From Sporosarcina sp. (GTDB lineage Bacteria > Bacillota > Bacilli > Bacillales_A > Planococcaceae): a stretch of 64,000 bases of DNA. Location: positions 1 to 64,000 of the forward strand of contig JARIBI010000085.1 of NCBI GenBank assembly GCA_029257435.1. The letters run 5' to 3'. The notes below the pieces were generated by a model. That model had not been told where the DNA came from and ran no database searches. It was given only the letters and a program-made list of their open reading frames with translations. Position 1 is the stretch's first letter. The number at the start of each line of letters is the position of its first letter. Below, piece by piece: positions 7,208 to 16,154 of the stretch. The translations under genes were made by a program, and so were the position numbers.

Positions 7208-8500
7208 ATGAGAAAAGAAATCGGAATTGGATTATTAGGTTTTGGTGTTGTTGGAAGCGGCGTTGCGACGATTTTACACAAGCATCGCGAAGACTTGCAG
7301 CATAAGCTTGGTGTACCGGTACGCATTAAGCGTGTGCTGATAAAAAATAAAGAAAAAGTACGGGAAACCGAATTGCCGAAAGAAGCATTCACCGATCAGT
7401 TGGAAGACCTGCTGAATGATGATGCCATCGACTTCATCGTCGAAGTGTTTGGCGGGACGGACGATGCGAAAACAGCTATTGAACGTTCTTTAAAAGCAGG
7501 AAAAGGTGTCGTCACAGCCAATAAAGATGTAATGGCCGTATATGGGAAAGAATTACTTGCGTTAGCAGATGAAAACAGCTGTGACTTGTTTTACGAGGCG
7601 AGTGTAGGCGGTGGTATTCCACTAATCCGTACACTTGAGGATGGACTGGCGTCTGATCGGATATCATCACTTCTAGGCATCGTAAACGGAACGACGAACT
7701 TCATTCTCACAAAGATGAAGGAAGAAAAGAAGACATATGAAGATGCACTTGCTGAAGCTACAGCACTTGGCTACGCAGAATCAGATCCATCTGCTGATGT
7801 AGACGGGATTGACGCTGCCCGGAAAATGGCCATCCTCGCATCGCTTTCGTTTTCGTCTGAAGTGCAGCTGGATGATGTTTTTGTACGGGGCATGAGTGTC
7901 ATTGAAGATGGGGACCTTGAGCTTGCAGAGCAATTCGGGTATACCATAAAAATGGCGGGATCAGCGAAGAAGGATGAAAACGGAATTGAAGTGGCGGTTG
8001 AGCCTGTTTTCGTGAAAAACGAACATCCTCTTGCTTCTGTTAACAACGAGTTCAACGCTGTATATGTTTACGGAGATGCGGTCGGAGAAACAATGTTTTA
8101 TGGACCAGGTGCAGGCTCGCTGCCGACTGCGACATCTGTCACATCGGATATCGTAGCGGCTTGTCGAAATCTCTTGCTTGGTGTGAACGGAAAACGAATT
8201 CATTCTTATCAATATGAGCGCAAAGTAAAGTCGGATGAACAAAAGTTTGCCAGCTATTTTCACCGGATTTCTGTACAGGATGAAATTGGCGTACTATCTC
8301 GCTTATCTTCCATCTATAGCCACAATAAAGCGAGCTTAGCAACGGTGATTCAACATGCGGATCCAAAACGTGAAGATGCTGATTTAATCTTCATCACACA
8401 TGCGATTTCGAGAGACCAGCATTTGAAAGTTATTGAAGAATTAAAAGTGGCGCCGGAAGTAAATTGCGTACTAAGCCACTATCGAGTAGAGGGGGACTGA
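7208..8500 (+). CDS. hom: Homoserine dehydrogenase
   Basis: Reduces aspartate semialdehyde to homoserine with NAD(P)H. The 430-aa protein has the Rossmann motif G11-F-G13-V-V-G16 near the N-terminus and FVEVFGGTDDAKT-like nucleotide loop residues. The catalytic core contains VTANKDVMAVYG and YEASVGGGIPLIRTL. Homoserine-binding residues lie in GTTNFILTKM and DPSADVDGIDAARK. The C-terminal ACT domain (about residues 350-430) begins VQDEIGVLSRL and is the expected threonine feedback site. GCGAGGGG precedes the ATG. First gene of hom-thrC-thrB, with thrC 3 bases downstream. Confidence 0.97.
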   Translation: MRKEIGIGLLGFGVVGSGVATILHKHREDLQHKLGVPVRIKRVLIKNKEKVRETELPKEAFTDQLEDLLNDDAIDFIVEVFGGTDDAKTAIERSLKAGKGVVTANKDVMAVYGKELLALADENSCDLFYEASVGGGIPLIRTLEDGLASDRISSLLGIVNGTTNFILTKMKEEKKTYEDALAEATALGYAESDPSADVDGIDAARKMAILASLSFSSEVQLDDVFVRGMSVIEDGDLELAEQFGYTIKMAGSAKKDENGIEVAVEPVFVKNEHPLASVNNEFNAVYVYGDAVGETMFYGPGAGSLPTATSVTSDIVAACRNLLLGVNGKRIHSYQYERKVKSDEQKFASYFHRISVQDEIGVLSRLSSIYSHNKASLATVIQHADPKREDADLIFITHAISRDQHLKVIEELKVAPEVNCVLSHYRVEGD

Positions 8501-8503
8501 CCG

Positions 8504-9562
8504 ATGAGACGATGGAATGGACTAATAGACGAATATCGGGAATGGCTTCCTGTATCGGAGCAAACACCGGATTTAACACTGCAGGAAGGCAATACACCAC
8601 TCATTCACTTGAAAAACTTATCTGAACAGTGGGGTGTGAACTTATATGTGAAAACGGAAGGTGCCAATCCGACCGGATCGTTTAAAGACCGCGGCATGGT
8701 AATGGCCGTTGCCAAAGCGAAAGAAGAAGGCAAAACGACACTTATTTGTGCGTCCACAGGAAACACATCAGCGTCAGCTGCAGCTTACGGCGCACGCGCA
8801 GGGATGCGGACAATTGTCGTCATTCCGGAAGGTCGGATTGCACTTGGTAAATTGGCCCAAGCGAAGATGTACGGTGCAGAAATCCTAGAAATCGAAGGAA
8901 ACTTTGACGAAGCGCTGCACATGGTGCGAGAAGCTGGGGGAGGCGATATTGCACTCGTCAATTCAGTCAATCCATACCGTTTGGAAGGCCAGAAGACAAT
9001 TGCCTTTGAAACAATCGAACAACTCGGAAGCGTTCCGGACATTTTTGCGTTGCCTGTAGGAAACGCCGGTAATATTTCAGCTGCTTGGAAAGGCTTTACG
9101 GAGTATGCGGAGAAAAAAGGCGGGGACAAGCCACAATTATTAGGTGTACAAGCGGATGGTGCGGCACCCATTGTTTACGGTCGTGTGTTTGACCAGCCTG
9201 AAACAGTTGCGACTGCGATTCGTATCGGAAATCCAGCGAGCTGGCACTTGGCGGAAAATGCATTGTCAGAATCAGGCGGTCATATTTTAGCTGTGACAGA
9301 CGAAGAGATTCTGGAAGCGTACAGTTTGCTTGCTGCGACAGATGGCGTGTTTGCAGAACCGGCTTCTTGCGCGACGATTGCTGGTTTGAAAAAGCGAATC
9401 GAAGCTGGAGAAATCGAGAAAGGAACGACAATTGTAGGTGTTTTGACGGGGAATGGATTGAAAGACCCTGAAACGGCAATTCGAGTTAATGATGGAAAGC
9501 CGTTCATGACACGTGCGGAATTTGAAGCATTCGCATCTGATTTACAAAAGGAGGCGAAGTAA
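8504..9562 (+). CDS. thrC: Threonine synthase
   Basis: PLP enzyme converting O-phosphohomoserine to threonine. The 352-aa protein has the PLP lysine K61 in GSFKDRGM, the phosphate-binding substrate loop around [13 protein letters not shown], and [12 protein letters not shown] in the second domain. Length matches the short Bacillus-type ThrC. It starts four bases after the hom stop and ends directly against the thrB ATG, so the three genes are one operon. The AAGGAGGCGA ribosome site of thrB lies inside its last codons. Confidence 0.97.
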   Translation: MRRWNGLIDEYREWLPVSEQTPDLTLQEGNTPLIHLKNLSEQWGVNLYVKTEGANPTGSFKDRGMVMAVAKAKEEGKTTLICASTGNTSASAAAYGARAGMRTIVVIPEGRIALGKLAQAKMYGAEILEIEGNFDEALHMVREAGGGDIALVNSVNPYRLEGQKTIAFETIEQLGSVPDIFALPVGNAGNISAAWKGFTEYAEKKGGDKPQLLGVQADGAAPIVYGRVFDQPETVATAIRIGNPASWHLAENALSESGGHILAVTDEEILEAYSLLAATDGVFAEPASCATIAGLKKRIEAGEIEKGTTIVGVLTGNGLKDPETAIRVNDGKPFMTRAEFEAFASDLQKEAK

Positions 9563-10459
9563 ATGGGCAATTCTCCATTTACCGTGACTGTACCCGCAAC
9601 AACTGCCAATCTCGGACCAGGCTTCGACAGTATAGGCATGGCGCTGTCATTGTATATGACGGTAATTATAGAGCCGGCAGATCGATGGACAGTCGTCTAT
9701 GAAGACGAAGAGATGAAGGGACTTCCAACGGATGAAGACAATCTAATCGTTCAGACAATCGGAAAAGTGGTGCGTCGCGCGGGTCGCGAAACAATGCCTT
9801 GCACGCTACGCGTGAAGTCTGACATCCCTTTAGGAAAAGGGCTCGGCAGCAGCGCAGCAGCAATTGCGGCGGGTGTAGAAATTGCGGACCAGCTGCATGA
9901 TTTAAAAATGAATCAGAAAGAGAAGATGTGGTTCGGTGTCGGCATCGAAGGTCATGCAGATAATGTAACAGCAGCAATTGCTGGAGGTGTGACAATTTCT
10001 TTTTACGATCATACATCACTGGAAGTTATGAAGTTCGAGGCCCCGCCGATTGGAGGCGTTGTCCTCGTTCCGCCTGTGGAGATGAAAACTGACCACTCTC
10101 GTGGGCTTCTTCCGCATCAGTTAGATCATAGCAAAGCAACAGAAGGAAGTGCCGCGAGCAGTCTCATGGCGGCCGCCCTTGCAAAAGGGGAATGGTCACT
10201 CGTCGGGCGCATGATGGATCGCGATATCTTTCATGAGCCCTATCGAAAAAAGATGTTTCCTGACTTCGATGCAATCCGGGAAGTGAGTCATGCACATGGT
10301 GCTTACGGCATGACGCTGAGCGGTGCTGGGCCTTCGCTGTTCGTTGCAGTACATGCCGGCCGTGAAGAAGAGGCGGCGCGGCTCCTGGAAGAGAAATTCC
10401 CTTACTATAGATGCATTGCTGTCACTCCGGTTGCAAAAGGCGCAGCGGTAGAGGCATAA
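9563..10459 (+). CDS. thrB: Homoserine kinase (GHMP family)
   Basis: Phosphorylates homoserine, supplying the ThrC substrate. The 298-aa GHMP kinase begins VTVPATTANLGPGFDSIG, has the ATP loop PLGKGLGSSAAA (residues 89-100), and the C-terminal motif GMTLSGAGPSLFVAV. ATG follows the thrC TAA with no gap, and AAAGGAGG lies 9 bases upstream. Last gene of the threonine operon, followed by a run of hairpins. Gene order hom-thrC-thrB is the same as in B. subtilis. Confidence 0.97.
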   Translation: MGNSPFTVTVPATTANLGPGFDSIGMALSLYMTVIIEPADRWTVVYEDEEMKGLPTDEDNLIVQTIGKVVRRAGRETMPCTLRVKSDIPLGKGLGSSAAAIAAGVEIADQLHDLKMNQKEKMWFGVGIEGHADNVTAAIAGGVTISFYDHTSLEVMKFEAPPIGGVVLVPPVEMKTDHSRGLLPHQLDHSKATEGSAASSLMAAALAKGEWSLVGRMMDRDIFHEPYRKKMFPDFDAIREVSHAHGAYGMTLSGAGPSLFVAVHAGREEEAARLLEEKFPYYRCIAVTPVAKGAAVEA

Positions 10460-10463
10460 CAAA

Positions 10464-10495
10464 CAAACTAGGGAGTACATGTATTCTCTAGTTTG
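10464..10495 (+). terminator. Hairpin after thrB, weak T tract
   Basis: AAACTAG pairs with CTAGTTT around an inner partially paired GGAGTACATGTATTCT. The trailing sequence GATTGTAC is not T-rich, so it may pause or protect the 3' end more than terminate. A second small hairpin, AATCACG/CGTGATT, follows at about 10508-10532. Confidence 0.5.
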
Positions 10496-10551
10496 ATTGT
10501 ACTCTCTAATCACGAGGCATGCTTCCGTGATTCATGAATAGACCATGAAAA

Positions 10552-10597
10552 AAGCTGTCCATGATCAGGTTTCCCTTTTCATGAACAGCTTCTTTTC
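10552..10597 (+). terminator. Terminator of the threonine operon
   Basis: AAGCTGT (10552-10558) pairs with ACAGCTT (10585-10591), extended by CATGA/TCATG inside, and CTTTTC follows. It is the best candidate for the true end of hom-thrCB. The same stem also faces the 3' end of the convergent tRNA-Ser. Confidence 0.65.
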
Positions 10598-10623
10598 TAT
10601 GTTATCGAAATAGAACTTATGTA

Positions 10624-10716
10624 TGGAGGAGGTAGAGGGATTCGAACCCCCGCGGGTTTTGACACCCCTGTCGGTTTTCAAGACCGATCCCTTCAGCCGA
10701 ACTTGGGTATACCTCC
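10624..10716 (-). tRNA. trnS-Ser: tRNA-Ser (anticodon UGA)
   Basis: On the minus strand the molecule starts GGAGGTA and ends TACCTCC-T-CCA. It has D-arm CCCAAGTTCGGCTGAAGGG, anticodon arm CGGTC-TTGAAAA-CCG with anticodon TGA, a long class II variable arm (GGGGTGTCAAAACCCGC-type) and T-arm GGGGGTTCGAATCCC. The 93-base length with the large variable arm is diagnostic for serine. CCA is encoded. The discriminator base reads T (U73), whereas bacterial tRNA-Ser normally has G73. It matches the place of a B. subtilis tRNA-Ser gene next to scRNA. Confidence 0.95.
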
Positions 10717-10732
10717 GTGTTAGACAAGTAAT

Positions 10733-10761
10733 AATATATCAGGCATCTGAAAAGAAGTCAA
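10733..10761 (-). promoter_or_regulatory. Sigma-A promoter of tRNA-Ser
   Basis: On the minus strand TTGACT (complement of 10756-10761), a 17-base spacer, and TATATT (complement of 10733-10738). The tRNA 5' end lies 17 bases downstream of the -10. Confidence 0.8.
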
Positions 10762-10807
10762 CAACTTTTAATGAAAAATTTCAGCGGCACGGAAAAAAGT
10801 GTGAAAG

Positions 10808-10836
10808 TTGATTTTTTGGCAAGCTACTCGTATAAT
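10808..10836 (+). promoter_or_regulatory. Sigma-A promoter of the SRP RNA gene
   Basis: TTGATT (10808-10813), exact 17-base spacer, TATAAT (10831-10836). The RNA is expected to start about 7 bases later, at TTGCCGTGC. Strong promoter, as expected for a stable RNA. Confidence 0.85.
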
Positions 10837-10842
10837 TAAATT

Positions 10843-11115
10843 TGCCGTGCTAGGTGGGGAGGTAGCGGTGCCCTGTAACTTGCAATCCGCTCTAGCAAGA
10901 CTGAATCCCTTTCCTGAGGCCGTCCGTATTGTAGGGTCTGCCTTTTGCACGTAGTGTTGACATTTGGGTCCCGCGCAATGCGAACCCACGAACCATGTCA
11001 GGTCCGGAAGGAAGCAGCATTAAGTGGAATTTCTCATGTGCCGCGGGGTCGCCTAAATCGAGCCAACGACAAGAGTAACGCTTATGTGCGGCGGTCAAAG
11101 GAAGGTGCACGGTGT
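10843..11115 (+). ncRNA. scr: Signal recognition particle RNA (Bacillus long scRNA)
   Basis: RNA core of the SRP that targets nascent membrane and secreted proteins with Ffh. It is the long Bacillus form with an Alu domain: it starts GCCGTGCTAGGTGGGGAGG and ends AAGGTGCACGGTGT, so its two ends pair. The apical SRP domain has the diagnostic ATGTCAGGTCCGGAAGGAAG near 10994, which forms the GGAA tetraloop and the asymmetric Ffh-binding loop with AGCAGCATTAAGTGG. The flanking boxes TGCGCAATGCGAAC and CATGTGCCGCGGGG pair. It has its own promoter and terminator. Apparent ORFs here on the minus strand are shadows of this RNA. Confidence 0.97.
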
Positions 11116-11122
11116 ACATAGC

Positions 11123-11160
11123 AAAAGCCTCTCATCCCACTGCGGATGAGGGGCTTTTGT
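11123..11160 (+). terminator. Terminator of the SRP RNA
   Basis: AAAAGCCTCTCATCC pairs with GGATGAGGGGCTTTT around a six-base loop (CACTGC). TGTATG follows after the run of T inside the stem. Confidence 0.9.
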
Positions 11161-11262
11161 ATGTTTTAAAGCGATTTTTTCAAAACCTACACAGCTTGAA
11201 TTCCGTAAAAAATTCAATAGAAAACGCTGCTCTCAAACAACGTCTTACCTGTTGTTTTGTGG

Positions 11263-11268
11263 TATACT
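11263..11268 (+). promoter_or_regulatory. Putative -10 box for dnaX
   Basis: TATACT, preceded by GTGG. No good -35 is seen at 16-18 bases. Transcription from here would start near 11275, after the upstream in-frame ATG at 11252. That argues for the TTG at 11309 as the real start of dnaX. Confidence 0.5.
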
Positions 11269-11308
11269 AATAGGAATGAATGAAGCGAAAAGAAAGGGGA
11301 GCGGACGG

Positions 11309-13093
11309 TTGAGTTATCAAGCTTTTTACCGGGTATACCGGCCTCAGACATTCCACGAAATGTCAGGACAGCAACACGTAAAACAAACACTCCAAAATGC
11401 TCTCCTCCATAACAAAACGACCCATGCCTATTTGTTCTCAGGTCCCCGGGGAACCGGAAAGACGAGCGCTGCTAAAATTTTCGCTAAAGCACTGAACTGC
11501 GAAAATGGACCTGCGAAAGAACCGTGTAACGAATGTGAAACTTGCAGAACAATTACAGAAGGATCAAATACAGATGTCATTGAATTTGATGCAGCGTCCA
11601 ATTCTCGTGTTGAAGAAATGCGCGACATCATTGAAAAGGTCCGATATGCACCGGCTTCATCCAAATATAAAGTCTATATTATCGATGAAGTGCATATGCT
11701 TTCCAATTCAGCCTTCAATGCGCTGTTAAAAACCTTGGAAGAACCACCCGCGCACGCGGTATTCATCTTAGCAACAACAGAGCCGCACAAACTGCCGCTC
11801 ACAATTATTTCCCGCTGTCAGCGATTTGACTTCAAACCGATTACTGCCGCAGAAATTGTGGAGCGTATGACGCACGTTTTAAAAGATGCGGACATTGAAG
11901 CTGACGCCAGTGCACTAAAAGTAATCGCACAAGCGGCTTCAGGCGGGATGCGGGATGCGCTCAGCATGCTGGACCAAGTTGTCTCTTTCAGTGGAGATCG
12001 AGTCACTGCAGAAGAGGCGTTGCTTGTAACGGGATCTGTTGGGGAGGACATCTTCCATCAGCTCGCAGAAGCTTTACTGACAAAAGACGCAGGTGCTGCA
12101 CTGACATTATTAAACCAGCTCATTGCAGAAGGGAAAGATGTTTCCCGTCTAGCAGAGGATTTAATAACATTCTTCCGTGATTTACTGTTATTGCGGACAG
12201 CGCCTGATCTTACAGACTTACTGGAAGTCATTTCGGGGGACGAACGCTTTGTTGCCTTGGCACAAGCGTTCGAGCCAGATACTTTATACGCCTATATCGA
12301 TATCTTAGGGGTGACTCAGCAGGAAATGCGTTTCTCCAACCACGCGAAGGTGTATATTGAGTCTGCATTGTTGAAGATGGTACAAACGCGAGGTAGTTCT
12401 AATTCAGGAACGGGAAGTGCAGCTGCATCACCTGAACTCGAACAAAAAATTGCCGCATTAGAACGGATTGTTGGAGAATTGCAGCAACAACTTGCTAACG
12501 GTGGGGGACATGCTGCACAAGCGGGCGAGAAAGCACCAGCAGCACGCAAAAACTCTTCCAATAATGCGCGTGCATACAAGATTCCGACCGGCAAAGTCCA
12601 TCAAGTGTTAAGTGCTGCAACTAAGCAGGACATTCAAGTGATTCGGGAAGAATGGGCACGCATGATGCAGACGATGCAGCGTTCACATTCCGCACTTCTT
12701 GAAGAAACAGAGCCGGTAGCAGCATCGGATAGTGCATTTGTGTTAAAATTCAAATATGAAATCCATTGTCTCATGGCGTCTGAAAACGCATCTCTCCGTT
12801 CAGGACTTGCGGAAGCGCTGCGACAGCAAACTGGTAAAGTCTACGACGTGGTTTACGTCCCTGAAGAGGGATGGCTTAAAGTTCGAGAGGATTTCATCCG
12901 CAAAAGCGGAGTGTCTAAGCAACAGTCGCAACCAGAAGGGAATGCCGCTGCTGGCGGCGAACCAACGGATGCTTCAGTGTCTGAAGAACCGCCGGCGTTC
13001 CTTGGAGGTGCGGAACTGACACAAGAGGATCCAATAGTATCAGAAGCAGAAAAATTGTTTGGTAAAGAATTTATTACCGTCCATGACGAGTAA
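11309..13093 (+). CDS. dnaX: DNA polymerase III subunit gamma/tau
   Basis: Clamp-loader ATPase and replisome organiser, about 594 aa. The TTG start at 11309 is preferred over the upstream in-frame ATGs: AAGGGGAG lies just ahead and the protein then begins SYQAFYRVYRPQTF, as DnaX proteins do. Walker A GPRGTGKT is at residues 45-52 and zinc cysteines are C64, C73, C76 and C79. Walker B IIDEVH follows near 125-129, and the arginine-finger motif SRC is at 168-170. The C-terminal third (after about residue 370) is the Gln/Ala-rich linker and tau domain. No convincing programmed frameshift site was found. Followed 26 bases on by ebfC, as in all Bacillales. Confidence 0.95.
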   Translation: MSYQAFYRVYRPQTFHEMSGQQHVKQTLQNALLHNKTTHAYLFSGPRGTGKTSAAKIFAKALNCENGPAKEPCNECETCRTITEGSNTDVIEFDAASNSRVEEMRDIIEKVRYAPASSKYKVYIIDEVHMLSNSAFNALLKTLEEPPAHAVFILATTEPHKLPLTIISRCQRFDFKPITAAEIVERMTHVLKDADIEADASALKVIAQAASGGMRDALSMLDQVVSFSGDRVTAEEALLVTGSVGEDIFHQLAEALLTKDAGAALTLLNQLIAEGKDVSRLAEDLITFFRDLLLLRTAPDLTDLLEVISGDERFVALAQAFEPDTLYAYIDILGVTQQEMRFSNHAKVYIESALLKMVQTRGSSNSGTGSAAASPELEQKIAALERIVGELQQQLANGGGHAAQAGEKAPAARKNSSNNARAYKIPTGKVHQVLSAATKQDIQVIREEWARMMQTMQRSHSALLEETEPVAASDSAFVLKFKYEIHCLMASENASLRSGLAEALRQQTGKVYDVVYVPEEGWLKVREDFIRKSGVSKQQSQPEGNAAAGGEPTDASVSEEPPAFLGGAELTQEDPIVSEAEKLFGKEFITVHDE

Positions 13094-13119
13094 CTTAACT
13101 AAAAGAGGAGGAAATAAGA

Positions 13120-13440
13120 ATGCGTGGTATGGGAAATATGCAAGGTATGATGAAGCAAATGCAAAAGATGCAAAAGCAAATGGGTGAGGCTCAAGAAAAA
13201 TTAGGTGAAGAGCGCTTAGAAGGAGCAGCAGGCGGTGGTATGGTGAAAGTGATCGTATCAGGCGACAAAAAGGTTGTTGAGGTCATCGTGGATCCATCCG
13301 TAATTGATCCTGAAGATGCTGAAATGTTACAAGACCTTATCGTGATTGCAACGAACGACGCAATGGAAAAAGCAGAAGAATTAACGAACTCTACGATGGG
13401 ACAATTCACGAAGGGATTGAACCTTCCAGGGATGTTCTAG
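13120..13440 (+). CDS. ebfC: Nucleoid-associated protein, YbaB/EbfC family
   Basis: Small dimeric DNA-binding protein (106 aa, B. subtilis YaaK). It has the Met/Gln-rich N-terminus [19 protein letters not shown], a first long helix, and the family core [24 protein letters not shown]. The C-terminal helix is [31 protein letters not shown] precedes the ATG. It lies in the conserved dnaX-ebfC-recR unit; recR begins 11 bases downstream. The family helps organise the chromosome and is often co-transcribed with recombination genes. Confidence 0.95.
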   Translation: MRGMGNMQGMMKQMQKMQKQMGEAQEKLGEERLEGAAGGGMVKVIVSGDKKVVEVIVDPSVIDPEDAEMLQDLIVIATNDAMEKAEELTNSTMGQFTKGLNLPGMF

Positions 13441-13451
13441 GAGGCAAAATC

Positions 13452-14048
13452 ATGCATTACCCTGAACCGATATCCAAACTGATTGACAGTTTTATGAAAC
13501 TGCCAGGCATCGGCCCGAAAACTGCGGGCCGGCTGGCGTTTTTTGTGTTGAGTATGAAAGAAGATACTGTGCTCGACTTTGCGAAAGCATTGGTTGATGC
13601 CAAACGTAATCTAAGGTTTTGCTCTGTGTGCGGACATATTACCGACATCGATCCGTGTCACATTTGTCAGGATCAGTCACGAGACCGTACCCTGATCTGT
13701 GTCGTCCAGGATCCAAAAGACGTGATTGCCATGGAAAAAATGCGTGATTACAAAGGACTTTATCATGTACTGCATGGTGCGATTTCTCCTATGGATGGCG
13801 TAGGACCGGAGGATATTAACGTTCCTGACTTACTGAAACGTCTTCAAGACGAGGAAGTGGAAGAGCTGATTCTAGCAACCAACCCAACGATCGAAGGCGA
13901 AGCAACCGCTATGTACATTTCGCGTCTTGTAAAACCGTCGGGCATTCCAACGAGCCGAATTGCTCACGGGTTACCGGTTGGCGGAGATCTCGAGTATGCC
14001 GATGAAGTAACGCTCTCTAAAGCATTGGAAGGGCGGCGACAACTGTGA
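13452..14048 (+). CDS. recR: Recombination mediator RecR
   Basis: Part of the RecFOR pathway that loads RecA at gaps. The 198-aa protein has an N-terminal helix-hairpin-helix ([14 protein letters not shown], residues 17-30) and a zinc finger (C57, C60, C69, C72). A Toprim domain starts [15 protein letters not shown], and the C-terminal Walker-B-like region is [16 protein letters not shown]. Its length is exactly typical. The stop overlaps the GTG start of yaaL by 3-4 bases (CTGTGA), indicating coupling. Confidence 0.97.
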   Translation: MHYPEPISKLIDSFMKLPGIGPKTAGRLAFFVLSMKEDTVLDFAKALVDAKRNLRFCSVCGHITDIDPCHICQDQSRDRTLICVVQDPKDVIAMEKMRDYKGLYHVLHGAISPMDGVGPEDINVPDLLKRLQDEEVEELILATNPTIEGEATAMYISRLVKPSGIPTSRIAHGLPVGGDLEYADEVTLSKALEGRRQL

Positions 14049-14275
14049 GACGGTCCGGGGGACTGTTTCGCAGGAAGAACAAGCTGAAGCGGGAATACGA
14101 TGAAAAGTTACGGACATTGATGTTAGATACACGAGAAGAGTGGGAACAAGCGAAATCGATTGAAAAGTATGCAGATGATTTCGATCAGGAAGTTGTGATT
14201 CGAAAAAAAATTGCTGAAAGCAATCATTTCTATCTGTACAAAGAAGCTAAAATTAGAAATCTTGGTATTGAGTGA
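14045..14275 (+). CDS. yaaL: YaaL family protein (DUF2508)
   Basis: Small highly charged protein of 76 aa and unknown function, conserved after recR in Bacillales. It starts with GTG overlapping the recR stop. The basic N-terminus ([21 protein letters not shown]) and the helical body [16 protein letters not shown] and [20 protein letters not shown] are the family signature. No membrane segment is present. Likely co-transcribed with recR. Confidence 0.88.
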   Translation: MRRSGGLFRRKNKLKREYDEKLRTLMLDTREEWEQAKSIEKYADDFDQEVVIRKKIAESNHFYLYKEAKIRNLGIE

Positions 14276-14338
14276 ACTAAACAACGACTACTTTGCATAG
14301 ACTGCTAATAGTCCATTGTAAAGGGGGCAACTTCTGCT

Positions 14339-14602
14339 ATGAAAGTTGCTATAATTCTCGCACTCGGTGTTGTTCTGCTCTTCGTACTGCGTTTGACCAA
14401 GCCTCAACTGCAAACGGCGGCTGAAAAACTATCCATATTGTGGTTCCGCCTCGCATTTGCGTTCCTGATTCTGTTCATCATCAACATCGCTGGCGGTTTT
14501 GTTGGATTGTACGTGCCGATTAATATTGGATCAGGCTTTTTACTGGCAGTGCTTGGAATTCCGGGATTGGCGTCTTTACTCGTCCTGGCAGTTTTCTTGT
14601 AA
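14339..14602 (+). CDS. bofA: Pro-sigma-K processing inhibitor BofA
   Basis: Integral membrane protein (87 aa) that holds the SpoIVFB protease inactive in the outer forespore membrane until the SigK checkpoint. Two or three hydrophobic segments are visible (residues 2-18, 30-50, 57-86). The C-terminal part NIAGGFVGLYVPINIGSGFLLAVLGIPG is the BofA signature. AAGGGGGC lies upstream. CATAGACT at 14296-14303 matches seven of eight positions of a SigE -10 (CATACAHT), but no clear -35 is seen. Sporulation-specific expression is expected. A terminator follows; B. subtilis has an rRNA operon at this point and here there is none. Confidence 0.92.
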   Translation: MKVAIILALGVVLLFVLRLTKPQLQTAAEKLSILWFRLAFAFLILFIINIAGGFVGLYVPINIGSGFLLAVLGIPGLASLLVLAVFL

Positions 14603-14632
14603 AGATGGGTCATCGATAGACGCCTTCTCGTG

Positions 14633-14661
14633 AAGTCAGCCAATGTGTGCTGACTTTTTTT
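14633..14661 (+). terminator. Terminator after bofA
   Basis: AAGTCAGC (14633-14640) pairs with GCTGACTT (14649-14656), followed by a run of seven T. Confidence 0.88.
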
Positions 14662-14705
14662 ACATAGAAGTTGCAGCAAATTACTAAAGGAAGGAGGAGA
14701 CATGA

Positions 14706-16154
14706 ATGGATCATACAAAAAGACCTGTAGTGGAAGCGCTGCAAAAGTTTCTGGCAACACGGCCAGTATCGTTTCATGTACCTGGACATAAGCACGGGTT
14801 ACTTTCTAAATTGCCCGAGGATCTGAAAGCTGCGCTCCGATACGATGTAACCGAATTGACGGGGCTGGATGATTTGCATGCACCCGCTGAAATGCTTGCA
14901 CAAGCACAAAGGATGCTAGCGGATGTCTATGGCGCAGATCAGAGCTTTTTTCTTGTGAATGGCTCTACAGTCGGCAATCTTGCAATGATCCGCACGGTTT
15001 GTGCACCAGGCGATACAATACTCGTCCAGCGCAATGCGCACAAATCCGTATTCCATGCAATGGAGTTAGCAGGAGTGCAGGCTGTTCTGCTTACACCTGA
15101 GTGGGACGAAACAACTTGCACAGCAGGCGCTGTTTCGTCTGCAACTGTTAAAGAGGCACTAGAACGACACATGGATGCAAAAGGTGTAGTTGTGACGTAC
15201 CCGACGTATTACGGAACAACAGGCAGTGACTTGCAGACGATTGTTGAATGTGCACACGAACGAGGGATACCAGTACTTGTAGATGAAGCCCACGGCGCAC
15301 ACTTTGTGATAGGAAGTCCATTTCCGTTATCTGCACTTGGCGCGGGAGCAGATATTGTCGTTCAATCGGCGCACAAAACATTATCGGCAATGACACAGGC
15401 TTCCTTTTTACACGTAAATTCAACGTTAGTGGATATCTACAAACTTACACATACACTTTCTATGCTGCAAACAAGCAGCCCCTCGTATTTACTGCTTGCA
15501 TCCTTAGATGACGCGAGAGCAATGGTTGCGGGCTACTCAGAAGATGACAAACAGGCGTTTCTTGCATGGCGAAGTGAATTCGTCAGACAACTTAAGAAGG
15601 TGAAAGCGCTTGAAGTCATTGAGACAGAAGATCCGTTGAAAATTCTCCTTCGACAAAAAGAGGCATCTGGTTATACACTGCAGCATGCGTTGGAAGAAGC
15701 GGAAATTTATACAGAACTGGCAGACGAACGCCAAGTACTCTTTGTGCTTCCTTTGCTAACTGAAGGAACCGCGTATCCTATAGACCCCATTTGCAAAGCA
15801 GTCGATTCAGCAGTACAACAGTTGCAAAGTAGTACTGTAAAAGCACCTGAAAAGGATGAACCGCTTGAGGAAGAGCCGCGTAAGTTCTTCATTACAACGA
15901 GCAGCCAGTCAAAAAAAGATACGGAATGGGTTTCTGCAGAGTCGGCAATCGGGTGTCAAACAGCTGCAGCAATTATTCCATATCCACCTGGAATCCCGCT
16001 CGTCTTAAGTGGTGAGCATTTGAACCTGCATCAAATACAAGAGATTTGTCATATGACGGAGTCAGGCGCAAAGTTTCAAGGAGCAGTGCGAATAAATGGA
16101 TCGGCAACGGAAATTGAAGTGTTGAGTGCACAAGGAGAAGATAGGAATGGCTAA
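14706..16154 (+). CDS. yaaO: Orn/Lys/Arg decarboxylase-family PLP protein (YaaO)
   Basis: Fold-type I PLP enzyme of 482 aa. It has the family opening [13 protein letters not shown] (residues 19-31), the cofactor aspartate in [10 protein letters not shown] (D193, H196) and PLP lysine K224 in [11 protein letters not shown]. The smaller C-terminal domain is typical. Members make polyamines or agmatine/cadaverine from arginine, ornithine or lysine. The substrate of YaaO-type proteins next to tmk is not settled, so no substrate is assigned. AGGAAGGAGG sits just upstream of the ATG. Its 3' end overlaps the tmk start by eight bases, so the two are co-translated. Confidence 0.88.
   Translation: MDHTKRPVVEALQKFLATRPVSFHVPGHKHGLLSKLPEDLKAALRYDVTELTGLDDLHAPAEMLAQAQRMLADVYGADQSFFLVNGSTVGNLAMIRTVCAPGDTILVQRNAHKSVFHAMELAGVQAVLLTPEWDETTCTAGAVSSATVKEALERHMDAKGVVVTYPTYYGTTGSDLQTIVECAHERGIPVLVDEAHGAHFVIGSPFPLSALGAGADIVVQSAHKTLSAMTQASFLHVNSTLVDIYKLTHTLSMLQTSSPSYLLLASLDDARAMVAGYSEDDKQAFLAWRSEFVRQLKKVKALEVIETEDPLKILLRQKEASGYTLQHALEEAEIYTELADERQVLFVLPLLTEGTAYPIDPICKAVDSAVQQLQSSTVKAPEKDEPLEEEPRKFFITTSSQSKKDTEWVSAESAIGCQTAAAIIPYPPGIPLVLSGEHLNLHQIQEICHMTESGAKFQGAVRINGSATEIEVLSAQGEDRNG

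Noticed and set aside
10768-11119. Small minus-strand ORFs at the SRP RNA
   Set aside because: They lie across the scRNA gene and its promoter; stable RNA explains the conservation.
11309-13093. Programmed frameshift in dnaX producing a short gamma form
   Set aside because: No slippery A run followed by a strong hairpin was seen in the expected region; B. subtilis does not use one either.
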